Origin: an uncultured Eggerthellaceae bacterium
GTDB taxonomy: Bacteria; Actinomycetota; Coriobacteriia; Coriobacteriales; Eggerthellaceae
Direction: 5' to 3'
Assembly (NCBI GenBank): GCA_934648845.1
Contig: CAKUFS010000007.1
Span: 23,176-87,175, forward strand
Length of the DNA: 64,000 nt
Shown here piece by piece: positions 45,304 to 53,337 of this stretch. Position 1 is the first letter of the stretch. Each line of letters opens with the position of its first letter. The notes beneath the pieces are model-generated. The model worked only from the letters and a program-made list of their open reading frames with translations, did not search any database and had not been told where the DNA came from. The position numbers and the translations under genes were made by a program.

Positions 45304-45437
45304 GCATCCCCCTTCGATATAAAATCCCCCAAGCAAGTTGTTTATGTCTGTGCATAAGATACACCGTTTACCAGCGGTAGCAGCTATTTTAATCAGGAAT
45401 TATTCCATGATAATTCTTTTGCTGGAACTCGCTGAAG

Positions 45438-45466
45438 CAAAAAAGCCCCCCTGCAAGAGGGAGGCT
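45438..45466 (-). terminator. terminator of the first SLC13 gene
   Basis: On the minus strand AGCCTCCCT pairs with AGGGGGGCT (one mismatch) and is followed by TTTTTTGC. Confidence 0.85.
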
Positions 45467-45493
45467 AAAAGAGCGAGACGAGTTAATGGGGTT

Positions 45494-46918
45494 TTACGCT
45501 ACCAGAGGCAAGCCCATGGCGGTGCCGACGAAGTAAACAACAAGAACCTCAACAACAACGTAAGCAATGGAGCACAGCCAGCCAGCCTTAGTCAGCTCGG
45601 CGGAGGTGTAATAGCCCTCGGCGAACGAAACAAGCATGGGAGGGCTCAGCGGCAGCAGGAAGGAACCTGCGGTAATGGAGCCCATAAGCATGGCGAACAT
45701 TGCGGGCGATACGCCAGCGGCAACCAGATAGCCCATGACGGCGGGAACGAACAGTGCGCACAGAGCAGGGGCGGCGGGAACGAAGGTATGCACGATGTAA
45801 GCCAAGGCGGTGAACACCAGCAGACCGGCCAGAACAGGCAGATTCATAACGCCTGTTGACAACAGGGAGTTAACCAGGAATGCTGCAGCACCCGTTGAAG
45901 CGCAAGCGCCCGCAATAGACATAACGCCAGCAACCATCAGCACTACGCCCCAGCCAACGGTGTCTTGGAAATCTTTCCAGGTGACCAGTTCCAGACCAGG
46001 AATGAAAGCAATAGCAAGCATAATCATGACAACGTTGACGTTGGATAAAACGGGAACCCAGGTACCGGCAATAAAGCCAGCAACCAAAACGATCATGTAG
46101 ACCAAAGACAGGATATCCTTGGTGGTCATAGGGGTCTTCTCGCCGGTACCCTTTACCAAGGCTGCTTCTTCTTCGGAAAGATCTTCGGGAGGAAACACCT
46201 TGCAAATAACAAGCCAGCAGAACGGCACCAAAATAACGGCAATGATCAAGCCGGGAACGAACCACTGGAAGAAATCGATGGTCAATCCGTAGGTGCTGGT
46301 CAGAAGGCCAGAGCACAGAATGTTCAAGGAATGGCCGAACGGAGTGATGAAGCCGCCCAGAATTGCCGCAAAGGCAATGCCCAAAGCCAGGCAGCGACCC
46401 AAATTCGGGTGGGTTTCCTTTGCGTTGATGCCGCGCAAGAACGGCAAGGCCAGGGCCATACCCACGGCAACGGCGCCCGTGTCGGTCATGAACATAGACA
46501 CAATAGCGGTTGCAATCATGTAGGCCAAAACAATCGACTTCGGCTTGGTGCCCGCAAGGCCAACCAGCGCTTGGACAAGGCGCGTACCCAGCGAGCTTTT
46601 CGTCATGATAACGGTCATAACGAAAATGCCGAAGATGAACCACGGAGTAGCGGTGACAAAACCGCTCCAGGCATCGGCAAATTTAGGCACAACACCCAGA
46701 ACCGCCAGCAGAATAGCTCCCAGTAAGCCCGTTACGCCCACGGGAAGAACGTCGCACATCCAAAAAACGATGCACATCAGCAAAATGCCGATAGAGGTCA
46801 AACCCTCATGAGTAAGTTCTTCGTTGCCAGGAATCAACATGCATGCAATCAGGCAAACGATACCCAAGACTAAACCGATATATTTTTTCATCGGTGTCTT
46901 GGCTTTTTCGGTAGACAT
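45494..46918 (-). CDS. SLC13/DASS family anion:sodium symporter (carrier a)
   Basis: The 474-residue membrane protein has about 12 helices. It carries the DASS pattern of two inverted halves, with TDTGAVAVGMALALPF and GFITPFGHSLNIL in the first and AAPALCALFVPAVMGY and GSITAGSFLLPLSPP in the second, the substrate and cation sites. Family members import di- or tricarboxylates, sulfate or other organic anions. The ATG at 46918 follows AAGGAGGGG. A paralogue of identical length is at 51740. Its place by the molybdenum enzyme suggests it carries that pathway's substrate or product. Confidence 0.9.
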   Translation of the reverse strand: MSTEKAKTPMKKYIGLVLGIVCLIACMLIPGNEELTHEGLTSIGILLMCIVFWMCDVLPVGVTGLLGAILLAVLGVVPKFADAWSGFVTATPWFIFGIFVMTVIMTKSSLGTRLVQALVGLAGTKPKSIVLAYMIATAIVSMFMTDTGAVAVGMALALPFLRGINAKETHPNLGRCLALGIAFAAILGGFITPFGHSLNILCSGLLTSTYGLTIDFFQWFVPGLIIAVILVPFCWLVICKVFPPEDLSEEEAALVKGTGEKTPMTTKDILSLVYMIVLVAGFIAGTWVPVLSNVNVVMIMLAIAFIPGLELVTWKDFQDTVGWGVVLMVAGVMSIAGACASTGAAAFLVNSLLSTGVMNLPVLAGLLVFTALAYIVHTFVPAAPALCALFVPAVMGYLVAAGVSPAMFAMLMGSITAGSFLLPLSPPMLVSFAEGYYTSAELTKAGWLCSIAYVVVEVLVVYFVGTAMGLPLVA

Positions 46919-46987
46919 AAGTCCCCTCCTTTTTACTATCAAACGAATACACCAGTTGCGTTTTCGTGCAAAACAATCAGTTTTGCG

Positions 46988-47266
46988 CTACCTCCTTCTC
47001 TTCTTGCTCTTTTCAATGTGCGAGGGCTTGCTTTGCTTAGTAAGGGTTGAAGCCATTTGAAGCGGTGCTAAATCGAGGGCCTTCGAAACGCTGTCGCGGG
47101 GTTGCGCGTCAATCCCGAAGTATTCTGAGACTTCGCGCATGGTTTCTTTTACGGTTGGCTTGGAGGGTTCGCTCTGATCGCCGTTTTTCTTCCAGCGCAA
47201 ATAGCTAAGAAAGATGGCGCCGACAAGAATCGCGCCGCACAGCGCGGTGATAAGAGCTTGATCCAT
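46988..47266 (-). CDS. small single-pass membrane protein, unknown function
   Basis: The 92-residue protein has one N-terminal helix (ALITALCGAILVGAIFLSYL) followed by a charged cytosolic part with a possible helix (VKETMREVSEYFGID) and a very basic end (SHIEKSKKRRR). The ATG at 47266 follows AGGGGGAATC. I recognise no family. It lies 69 bases before the SLC13 gene on the same strand and divergent from the molybdenum enzyme, so it may be an accessory of the carrier or enzyme. Confidence 0.6.
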   Translation of the reverse strand: MDQALITALCGAILVGAIFLSYLRWKKNGDQSEPSKPTVKETMREVSEYFGIDAQPRDSVSKALDLAPLQMASTLTKQSKPSHIEKSKKRRR

Positions 47267-47566
47267 GATTCCCCCTAGAATTCGCCCCTGCGTATGGAGA
47301 GTGTTTCGAATGCCTTGATGGGCCCCTGTCTCTCGCAAGGCAAATAGTACGTTGTTATGGTTTTCCTGGGCGTTTCCTTAATGGGGTCTTTCTTTCCAAT
47401 ACCGAAATGCCATGTGCTTGCCAACCTTCCTATCATTTACGTCAGGCGTTTCCTCTTCGAGCATTCAAGCAAGCATCCAACTGTTTGACCGCTTCTCGAA
47501 AAACGCCGGCAGAAGAGAGAAGTTCGTTTTACGGCGAATAAGATGAAAGTATGGGAGGAGTGAAGA
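47267..47566. other. divergent promoter region of the molybdenum-enzyme locus
   Basis: These 300 bases separate the minus-strand carrier unit from the plus-strand enzyme operon, so they must hold promoters for both, and probably LysR sites. I could not place convincing -35/-10 pairs or an operator. Confidence 0.5.
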
Positions 47567-49921
47567 ATGGCTGAATTCAAAGACGTGTCGCACGAGCGTG
47601 CTGAAGGCGAAAAGATTGGCCGTCCCGACAAGTACGAGTACGTGTCTCACGAGAAGCCATGGCGCTATCAGGAAGGCGAGTACACGGTAACCCGAGGTTC
47701 TGCTTGGTCTGGCCCCGGATGCCATTTGGGCTGCGGCTTGCTGCTGTATACCGACAAGGAAGGCAATCTTGTTAAGGTCGAAGGTGACCCCGAGAATCCT
47801 TTCAACCAGGGTCGTCTTTGTGTGCGCTGCTTGGATCTGATGGAGACCACTTACAACGAGTCTCGTGTTGCGTACCCCATGAAGCGTGACCCCAAGGATC
47901 GCGGCAAGGATGCTTGGACTCGTATTACCTGGGATGAAGCCTATGACCTTATTGCGGAGAAATTCTTGGCATACAAGAAGGAATTCGGCGCTGAATCTGT
48001 TTTGTTCTATAAGGGAACCGGCCGCGATATTGCTCCTTGGATTTCGCATTTGGCCTGGTCTTTCGGTAGCCCCAATGTTGTTTTCGGCCTTTCTGGCTGT
48101 GCTTGCTTTGTTCCGCGTATTGCCTCGTCTATGTGCACCTCTGGTTCTTTCTGGGTTGGCGACTACTCGTCTCAGTTCACTAAGCGCTACGAGGATCCTC
48201 GTTGGAAGCTTCCCGAGTGCATTGTTCTGTGGGGCAACAATCCTGTTGTTTCCAATTCCGACGGTCTGTACGGCCACTGGGTTGTTGACTGCATGAAGAT
48301 GGGCTCCAAGGTTATTTCCGTTGATCCTAAGATGACGTGGCTTGGCGCTAAAGCGGAAATCTTCTTGCCGCTGCGTCCTGGTACCGATGCTGCTTTGGCC
48401 ATGGGTATTCTGCATGTCATGATCGAAGAGGAAATCTACGATAAGGAATTCGTTGACTGCTGGTGCTATGGTTTTGAGGCTTTGGCTCAGGCGGTTGCTC
48501 CTTACACTCCCGAAAAGACAGCTGAGATTTGCTGGGTAGATGCCGAGGATATTGTTCAGGCTGCTCGCATGATGGCCAACGCCGATGGCATGATTCTTCA
48601 GTGGGGCGTTGCCGTTGATATGTCCAAGGAAGCTGTTCCTGCATGTCAGGCTCTGTCTGCCCTGTTCCAGATCACGGGCAATGTTGATAATCCCGGCGGC
48701 ATGATTGCTCCTCCGTCTATTCTTCCGTACTACGCTGGTTGGGGCGGCGAGAACCTTTCCGACGAGCAGAAGGAAAAGCGTTTGGGCATCCACAAATACC
48801 CGCTGTATCGTTACGGCTTCAAGAACGCTTCGACCGATGTGGTAATCAACTGCCTGGAAACCGGCCTGGACGAGAATGGCAACCCGTATCCGCTGAAAGC
48901 GGCTTGGATGCAGACCACGAACCCGCTGATTAACTCTTCGCCTGATAGCCGTCGTACGTATCATGCTTTGAACAACCTGGAATTCATTGTTTCGGTTGAT
49001 ATGTTCATGACTCCTACCGTTCAGGCTTTGGCTGACGTGTTCCTGCCTGCTTGCACCTTTGCCGAGCGCAACGGTATCCGTATTGGCGATGGCGTGCAGC
49101 GTGGCGAAACCATCAACAAGGCTATCCAGGTGGGCGAAGCCAAGTCCGACATGGTTATCAACATGGAGATTGGTTGGCGCATTTGCCCCGAGTACTACCC
49201 GTGGAAGACCGAGGAAGAGATGTTCTCCCATATTCTTGAGGGCATGGACATGTCTTTCGAGGAATTGCGCGAGAATGCTCCTACGTATTTGGATTTCGAG
49301 TACAAGAAGTACGAGAAGGGCTTGCTCCGTCACGATGGAAAGCCTGGTTTCGAGACCGCAACGGGCCGTATCGAGCTTTGGTCAACGTATTTCAACCAGA
49401 TCGGTATCGACTGCATTCCGTCCTTCGACGAGCCTTCTCCTGGTCCTATTGCCGATCCCGATATGTATAAGGAATACCCGCTGATTTTGACTACGGGCGC
49501 TCGCAATTGGTCGCTGTTCCATTCCGAGCATCGTCAGGTTCCGCGTTTGCGCGCGTTGCGTCCCGATCCGGGTTTGGAGATTAATCCTCAAACCGCAGCA
49601 AATCTTGGTCTTTCCGAAGGTGACTGGGTTTGGGTTGAGAACCATCGCGGTCGTGCAAAGCGCCGCTTGATTTTCAACGAAGGTCTGGATGCTCGCTATG
49701 TGGCAACCGATCACGGTTGGTGGATGCCCGAAAGGGAAGGCTACGAAGATGGTGGCTACTCGGGTATATATGACTACAACATCAACCAGCTGCTTGCATA
49801 CGATCCCGGTCGTTCTGGTTTCGGCTCCAACTACAAGACGGTTCTTTGTCGTCTTTACAAGTGCGAAGAGGGCGACCACAACACCATGGCAAACCCGCTG
49901 GGTCGCGATGAGGAGGAGTAA
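47567..49921 (+). CDS. molybdopterin-dependent oxidoreductase, catechol-dehydroxylase/acetylene-hydratase-like
   Basis: The 784-residue member of the DMSO reductase superfamily has an N-terminal iron-sulfur segment with C52, C56, C85 and C88 (GCHLGCGLLLYT, GRLCVRC) and the first pterin-site stretch LWGNNPVVSNSDG. GLSGCACFVPRIASSMC lies near the expected metal site. TGNVDNPGGM and the C-terminal cap with LILTTGARNWSLFHSEHRQ and ATDHGWWMPE follow. There is no twin-arginine signal, so it should be cytoplasmic. That feature, a small ferredoxin partner and no membrane anchor resemble catechol dehydroxylases, transhydroxylase and acetylene hydratase rather than respiratory enzymes. Good Shine-Dalgarno (GGGAGGAG). 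The ferredoxin starts three bases after its stop. Confidence 0.9.
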   Translation: MAEFKDVSHERAEGEKIGRPDKYEYVSHEKPWRYQEGEYTVTRGSAWSGPGCHLGCGLLLYTDKEGNLVKVEGDPENPFNQGRLCVRCLDLMETTYNESRVAYPMKRDPKDRGKDAWTRITWDEAYDLIAEKFLAYKKEFGAESVLFYKGTGRDIAPWISHLAWSFGSPNVVFGLSGCACFVPRIASSMCTSGSFWVGDYSSQFTKRYEDPRWKLPECIVLWGNNPVVSNSDGLYGHWVVDCMKMGSKVISVDPKMTWLGAKAEIFLPLRPGTDAALAMGILHVMIEEEIYDKEFVDCWCYGFEALAQAVAPYTPEKTAEICWVDAEDIVQAARMMANADGMILQWGVAVDMSKEAVPACQALSALFQITGNVDNPGGMIAPPSILPYYAGWGGENLSDEQKEKRLGIHKYPLYRYGFKNASTDVVINCLETGLDENGNPYPLKAAWMQTTNPLINSSPDSRRTYHALNNLEFIVSVDMFMTPTVQALADVFLPACTFAERNGIRIGDGVQRGETINKAIQVGEAKSDMVINMEIGWRICPEYYPWKTEEEMFSHILEGMDMSFEELRENAPTYLDFEYKKYEKGLLRHDGKPGFETATGRIELWSTYFNQIGIDCIPSFDEPSPGPIADPDMYKEYPLILTTGARNWSLFHSEHRQVPRLRALRPDPGLEINPQTAANLGLSEGDWVWVENHRGRAKRRLIFNEGLDARYVATDHGWWMPEREGYEDGGYSGIYDYNINQLLAYDPGRSGFGSNYKTVLCRLYKCEEGDHNTMANPLGRDEEE

Positions 49922-49923
49922 TA

Positions 49924-50271
49924 ATGGCTAAGGGTATTTTGGTTGATTACGAGTGGTGCTCCGGATGCCACTCTTGCGAGATGGCCTGTGCTGTTGAACT
50001 GTCTCATGATTTTCCCGACAATCATGCCGGTATCAAGGTAGTGCAGGAAGGTCCTTACAAGATTGGCGAGAAGAAATGGACCTTCATCAACATGCCTATC
50101 ATCACTGATTTGTGCGATCGCTGCGCAAACCGCGCAGCTGTGAATGGCGACGAGCGTCCTACGTGCGTTAAGCATTGCCAGGCTCGCTGCTTGAAGTATG
50201 GTGAAGTGGAAGAGCTGGCAAAAGAGCTGGCCGCAAAGCCGAAGCAACTGTTGTATTGCCTTGAGGCATAA
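49924..50271 (+). CDS. small two-cluster ferredoxin subunit of the molybdenum enzyme
   Basis: The 115-residue protein has an N-terminal CSGCHSCEMACAVE (CX2CX2CX3C) and a second Cys set, CDRCANR...TCVKHCQARC, as in electron-transfer beta subunits of the DMSO-reductase superfamily but much shorter. It should pass electrons to the catalytic subunit. Two bases separate it from that gene, and GGAGGAG within the enzyme's last codons serves as its ribosome site. No membrane segment is present, so the electron donor is probably soluble. Confidence 0.92.
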   Translation: MAKGILVDYEWCSGCHSCEMACAVELSHDFPDNHAGIKVVQEGPYKIGEKKWTFINMPIITDLCDRCANRAAVNGDERPTCVKHCQARCLKYGEVEELAKELAAKPKQLLYCLEA

Positions 50272-50381
50272 GTTTTAAAGGCAATTGCCGTTTTCAAAGG
50301 CGCCAGGCGATAGCTTGGCGCCTTGGCGTATCGTTGGTTGGCGCGATGGAGCAATAAAGCAAGGAAAGGCAGAATTCTACT

Positions 50382-50555
50382 ATGTGCCAAACATGCATTG
50401 GTTGCGGGAAATGCAATGGAGAACCGCGCCCGGGGCTAGACCAGGGCGATTGTCCCTATTGCGGCACGAAAAACGATACAGGTGCGCTGAAATGCTCGAA
50501 TTGCGGTGCCTTTTTGCCGCTTCCTCCGGGTAGGCCTGGTCAGCGCTGGAAATAA
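50382..50555 (+). CDS. 57-residue Cys-rich protein (CX2CX2CX2C plus zinc ribbon)
   Basis: The frame begins MCQTCIGCGKCNG and ends GRPGQRWK. Eight Cys: C2, C5, C8 and C11 form a ferredoxin-like CX2CX2CX2C; C24, C27 (CPYCG) and C38, C41 (CSNCG) form a zinc ribbon. It lies 110 bases after the ferredoxin on the same strand, before two terminators, so it is probably the third gene of the molybdenum-enzyme operon. AAGGAAAGG lies about 12 bases upstream, rather far. No function is known to me; a metal chaperone or electron carrier is possible. Confidence 0.65.
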   Translation: MCQTCIGCGKCNGEPRPGLDQGDCPYCGTKNDTGALKCSNCGAFLPLPPGRPGQRWK

Positions 50556-50590
50556 CGGCGGTGCATCCGATTCGTTCGTAACCGGTTAAT

Positions 50591-50617
50591 CCTTTTCGAA
50601 AACGAAAGGGTTTTGGT
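50591..50617 (+). terminator. terminator of the molybdenum-enzyme operon
   Basis: CCTTTTCG (50591-50598), AAAA, CGAAAGGG (50603-50610), followed by TTTTGGTT. Confidence 0.7.
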
Positions 50618-50707
50618 TGCAAGAGATACGGGCGGCTGCGTAGCTGCATAGGGAAGTGCAATTGCGTAACCATTGGTAAAGAGAGAGCGCTGTGCAAAAC
50701 AGCACAG

Positions 50708-50737
50708 AAAAAAGCCGCCAAATGCCGGGCTTTTTTC
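50708..50737. terminator. bidirectional terminator between convergent operons
   Basis: AAAAAAGCC (50708-50716) pairs with GGCTTTTTT (50728-50736); U-runs exist on both strands. It serves the plus operon and the hydrolase gene ending at 50768. Confidence 0.8.
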
Positions 50738-50767
50738 TATTCGATTCGACGGGTGAGATCGGTTCTT

Positions 50768-51691
50768 TTAGCAGACGTAATGTATGTGGAGACCATCTTC
50801 GGTTGGAACGCTTCTCATGCGATCCGTCATGGTGACGTCGTGGGTGAGCACCAGGCGGGACAGGTCGCCTTCGATCTGCTCCAAAATCCAGTTATAGGCA
50901 TCGAAGACTTTGAGCATTGATCCCGTGCGGCCCAAAAGGGGAGCCAAATAGCCTTTCCAGTCTCCCATTCCAACAAGATTCGCAGGGCGTGCGGCAACGT
51001 CTCCCGCAATCAAGTATTTCTTTGCAGGGGCGGGCACCGCATCACGTAAGGGAACCTCAATGCGTTGTCCCTGCTCATTTGCTATTACATGGGAGTCCGA
51101 CTTGCCAGGTGCAGCAGCGTTCTTCACTACAACGACTTGCTCGGCAACTGAGTGGCAGTCCCGTAGAACATGAATGTCAATGCCCGGTAGGAAGTTGATA
51201 ACGTCACCGTTGAGCAGGGTGATTATTCCCTTATCAATCATCTGGCGCACCATGGGGTAGTCAGATGGCATGCAGGCCGGTAACGTTGCTTGGGCATATT
51301 CAGGCTGCACTACCATACGCTCCCAAGCTTCGAACTCTTCCTGCTGAATGTAGATTCGTGCGTTCTTGAAGTGCTCGATGCCGCCTATGTGGTCAATGTG
51401 AGCATGGGTAAGGATTACCGTGTCAATGTCTTCGGGTTTCAGATTGACTTGCTCAAGAGCCCATATGACGCCTTTACAGGTATCGATTAGCTGGCTCCAT
51501 AAAGCCTCTTTAGCAGGGTCTTCAGTGTCTACGCCCGTGTCCACTAAGATGTTGTGGCCGTTGCCCTGAACAACCGTTACGGAATGGACGTTGTATTCGG
51601 TTTCACCCGGTTTGGGGTTTCCGACCATGCCGTAGATGAATTCCGAGCCCCAAGGACCAATGCCGTACTCGATATTTGTGATGGTGTACAT
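50768..51691 (-). CDS. metallo-beta-lactamase-fold hydrolase, AHL-lactonase-like
   Basis: The 307-residue protein has the binuclear zinc motif LTHAHIDHIGG at about residues 93-103, a later ligand in LRDCHSVAEQ, the bridging Asp in IAGDVA, and a C-terminal LTHDVTM His. The layout matches the N-acyl-homoserine-lactonase-like group, which opens lactones or cleaves esters. There is no signal peptide, so it is cytoplasmic. It shares an operon with an SLC13 carrier (48 bases upstream) and converges on the molybdenum-enzyme operon. A lactone- or ester-opening step on the imported compound fits, but the substrate is not known. Confidence 0.88.
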   Translation of the reverse strand: MYTITNIEYGIGPWGSEFIYGMVGNPKPGETEYNVHSVTVVQGNGHNILVDTGVDTEDPAKEALWSQLIDTCKGVIWALEQVNLKPEDIDTVILTHAHIDHIGGIEHFKNARIYIQQEEFEAWERMVVQPEYAQATLPACMPSDYPMVRQMIDKGIITLLNGDVINFLPGIDIHVLRDCHSVAEQVVVVKNAAAPGKSDSHVIANEQGQRIEVPLRDAVPAPAKKYLIAGDVAARPANLVGMGDWKGYLAPLLGRTGSMLKVFDAYNWILEQIEGDLSRLVLTHDVTMTDRMRSVPTEDGLHIHYVC

Positions 51692-51739
51692 AACGCTTCC
51701 TTCCCCGATATGGCGTTCTTTCTTGCGCGCAAGATTTGT

Positions 51740-53164
51740 TTATGCGGGGAATGCCTGAACGACACCCAGACCTGCGCAGATGAGATATGACCAGCAAACG
51801 GTGACGAACACGAACAGGATTGCCGCCAGCCAACCGCCCTTGGCAACCTCGCCGAAGCGATAATAGCCTTGTTCATAAGTGATAGCAATGGTCGGGTTGA
51901 GCGGAACCAAGAAGCTGCCTGCAGTGATGGATGCCATAACGAACACGGGAATCACCGTGGGAATGCCAACCGTTTGCGCCCAGGTGAGCAATGGGGGCAA
52001 GAACAGCATGCACAGCGCTGGTGCAACGGGGCAAATGGTGTGGATGAGATACATCAAATAGCCCATGATCAGTAGCGCCAAGAAGGGATGAATGCTCAGA
52101 ATGCCGCTTTCCAGCAGAAGTCCTGCAATGAAATCGGTGCCACCAGTAGATGAGATGGCGTTGCCCAGGCACATAACGCCGCCGAAGAACAAGAACACGT
52201 TCCAGCCCGCGATATCTTGGAATTGCTTCCAGGTCATAAGATTGATGCCCGGGAAGAAAATCAAAATAACGCCCAGCATGGCAACAATGGTGGTGTTGAG
52301 GAAGGGAATCCAATTGCTTGCCACCCAAAGGGCGGGCAGCAAGATAATAATGGCGATTTCCTTTTTATCCTGAACGCTCCAAGGACCAAAGGATGTAGCA
52401 GAGCTGCGAATCTCTTCTTCTTTGCTCGAAATGTCTTCCGGCGGGAAGGCGGTTGTCAGCAAAAAGCACGTAATGGGAAGCATGACAGCAAAAATGGGAA
52501 TGCCTACAAGCATCCAGCCAAGAAAGCTGACGCTTTCGCCAACGGTGCTTTCCATGATACCTATCCCCAAAACATTCAGGGAATGCCCGCAGGGCATGGC
52601 AAAGCCTCCAAGCACGCCGGCGAAAGCAACACCAAGCATGAGGCATTTTGCAAGATTGCATGAACCTGGCTTTGCATCGATGGCTTTTAGAAGCGGCAGC
52701 ACCATGCTCATGCCCAGAACAACTGCTCCCGTGTCGGTCATGAAAAACGATGCCACAGCGGTGCCCAACATAAAGGCGAAGACGAGTTTTCGGCTGTTTG
52801 CACCGGCCCAGGCAATAAGACGTGCTGTAAGGCGAACGCCCAAGGAACCGGTTTGCATAATTGCGGTCATGCAGAATACGCAAAGAATAAACCAGGTGGT
52901 TCCAGCGGTGAAGCCGGAAAGAGCGGAGCTCAAAGAGGGAACAACGCCAAGAAGCGTTAGCAAGATGATGCCTATGATTGAGGTGACCCCTTGCGGGAAC
53001 GTGCCGCAAAACCATAGGGCGACGCATGCGAACAGGATGCCAATCGCCATGCGGCCCTCGTAGCTGAGCATTTCCGACCCAGGAATCATGTATGTTGCAA
53101 CAAGTATGAGAGCGGCAATGATAATGCCAAAAAACCCTTTCGGATTATGCTTGAAATAATCCAT
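51740..53164 (-). CDS. SLC13/DASS family anion symporter (carrier b)
   Basis: The 474-residue protein is clearly a paralogue of the gene at 45494, of identical length, with matching blocks such as MTDTGAVVLGMSMVLPLL, GGFAMPCGHSLNVLGIG, TWKQFQDIAGWNVFL and CPVAPALCMLFLPPLL. The paired carriers on either side of the enzyme suggest uptake of one anion and export of another, or two related substrates. It is the first gene of the two-gene unit with the hydrolase. The gap 53165-53337 to the next gene holds nothing I recognise. Confidence 0.9.
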   Translation of the reverse strand: MDYFKHNPKGFFGIIIAALILVATYMIPGSEMLSYEGRMAIGILFACVALWFCGTFPQGVTSIIGIILLTLLGVVPSLSSALSGFTAGTTWFILCVFCMTAIMQTGSLGVRLTARLIAWAGANSRKLVFAFMLGTAVASFFMTDTGAVVLGMSMVLPLLKAIDAKPGSCNLAKCLMLGVAFAGVLGGFAMPCGHSLNVLGIGIMESTVGESVSFLGWMLVGIPIFAVMLPITCFLLTTAFPPEDISSKEEEIRSSATSFGPWSVQDKKEIAIIILLPALWVASNWIPFLNTTIVAMLGVILIFFPGINLMTWKQFQDIAGWNVFLFFGGVMCLGNAISSTGGTDFIAGLLLESGILSIHPFLALLIMGYLMYLIHTICPVAPALCMLFLPPLLTWAQTVGIPTVIPVFVMASITAGSFLVPLNPTIAITYEQGYYRFGEVAKGGWLAAILFVFVTVCWSYLICAGLGVVQAFPA

Positions 53165-53337
53165 TTTTATCTCCCCTAAAATGAATCAACCCAATTTCCG
53201 ATGAGGGCAATTCTATACGGGGTCGCTGAAGAGGCGCTATTCAATTTAAGGAGCAGCGTGCGAATATTGGAAAGCAAGGCCGCGTTTCCAGACAGCCCAT
53301 TAGGGTGTCCTTCTCGGGCGCTTTTCCTTCTTTCACG

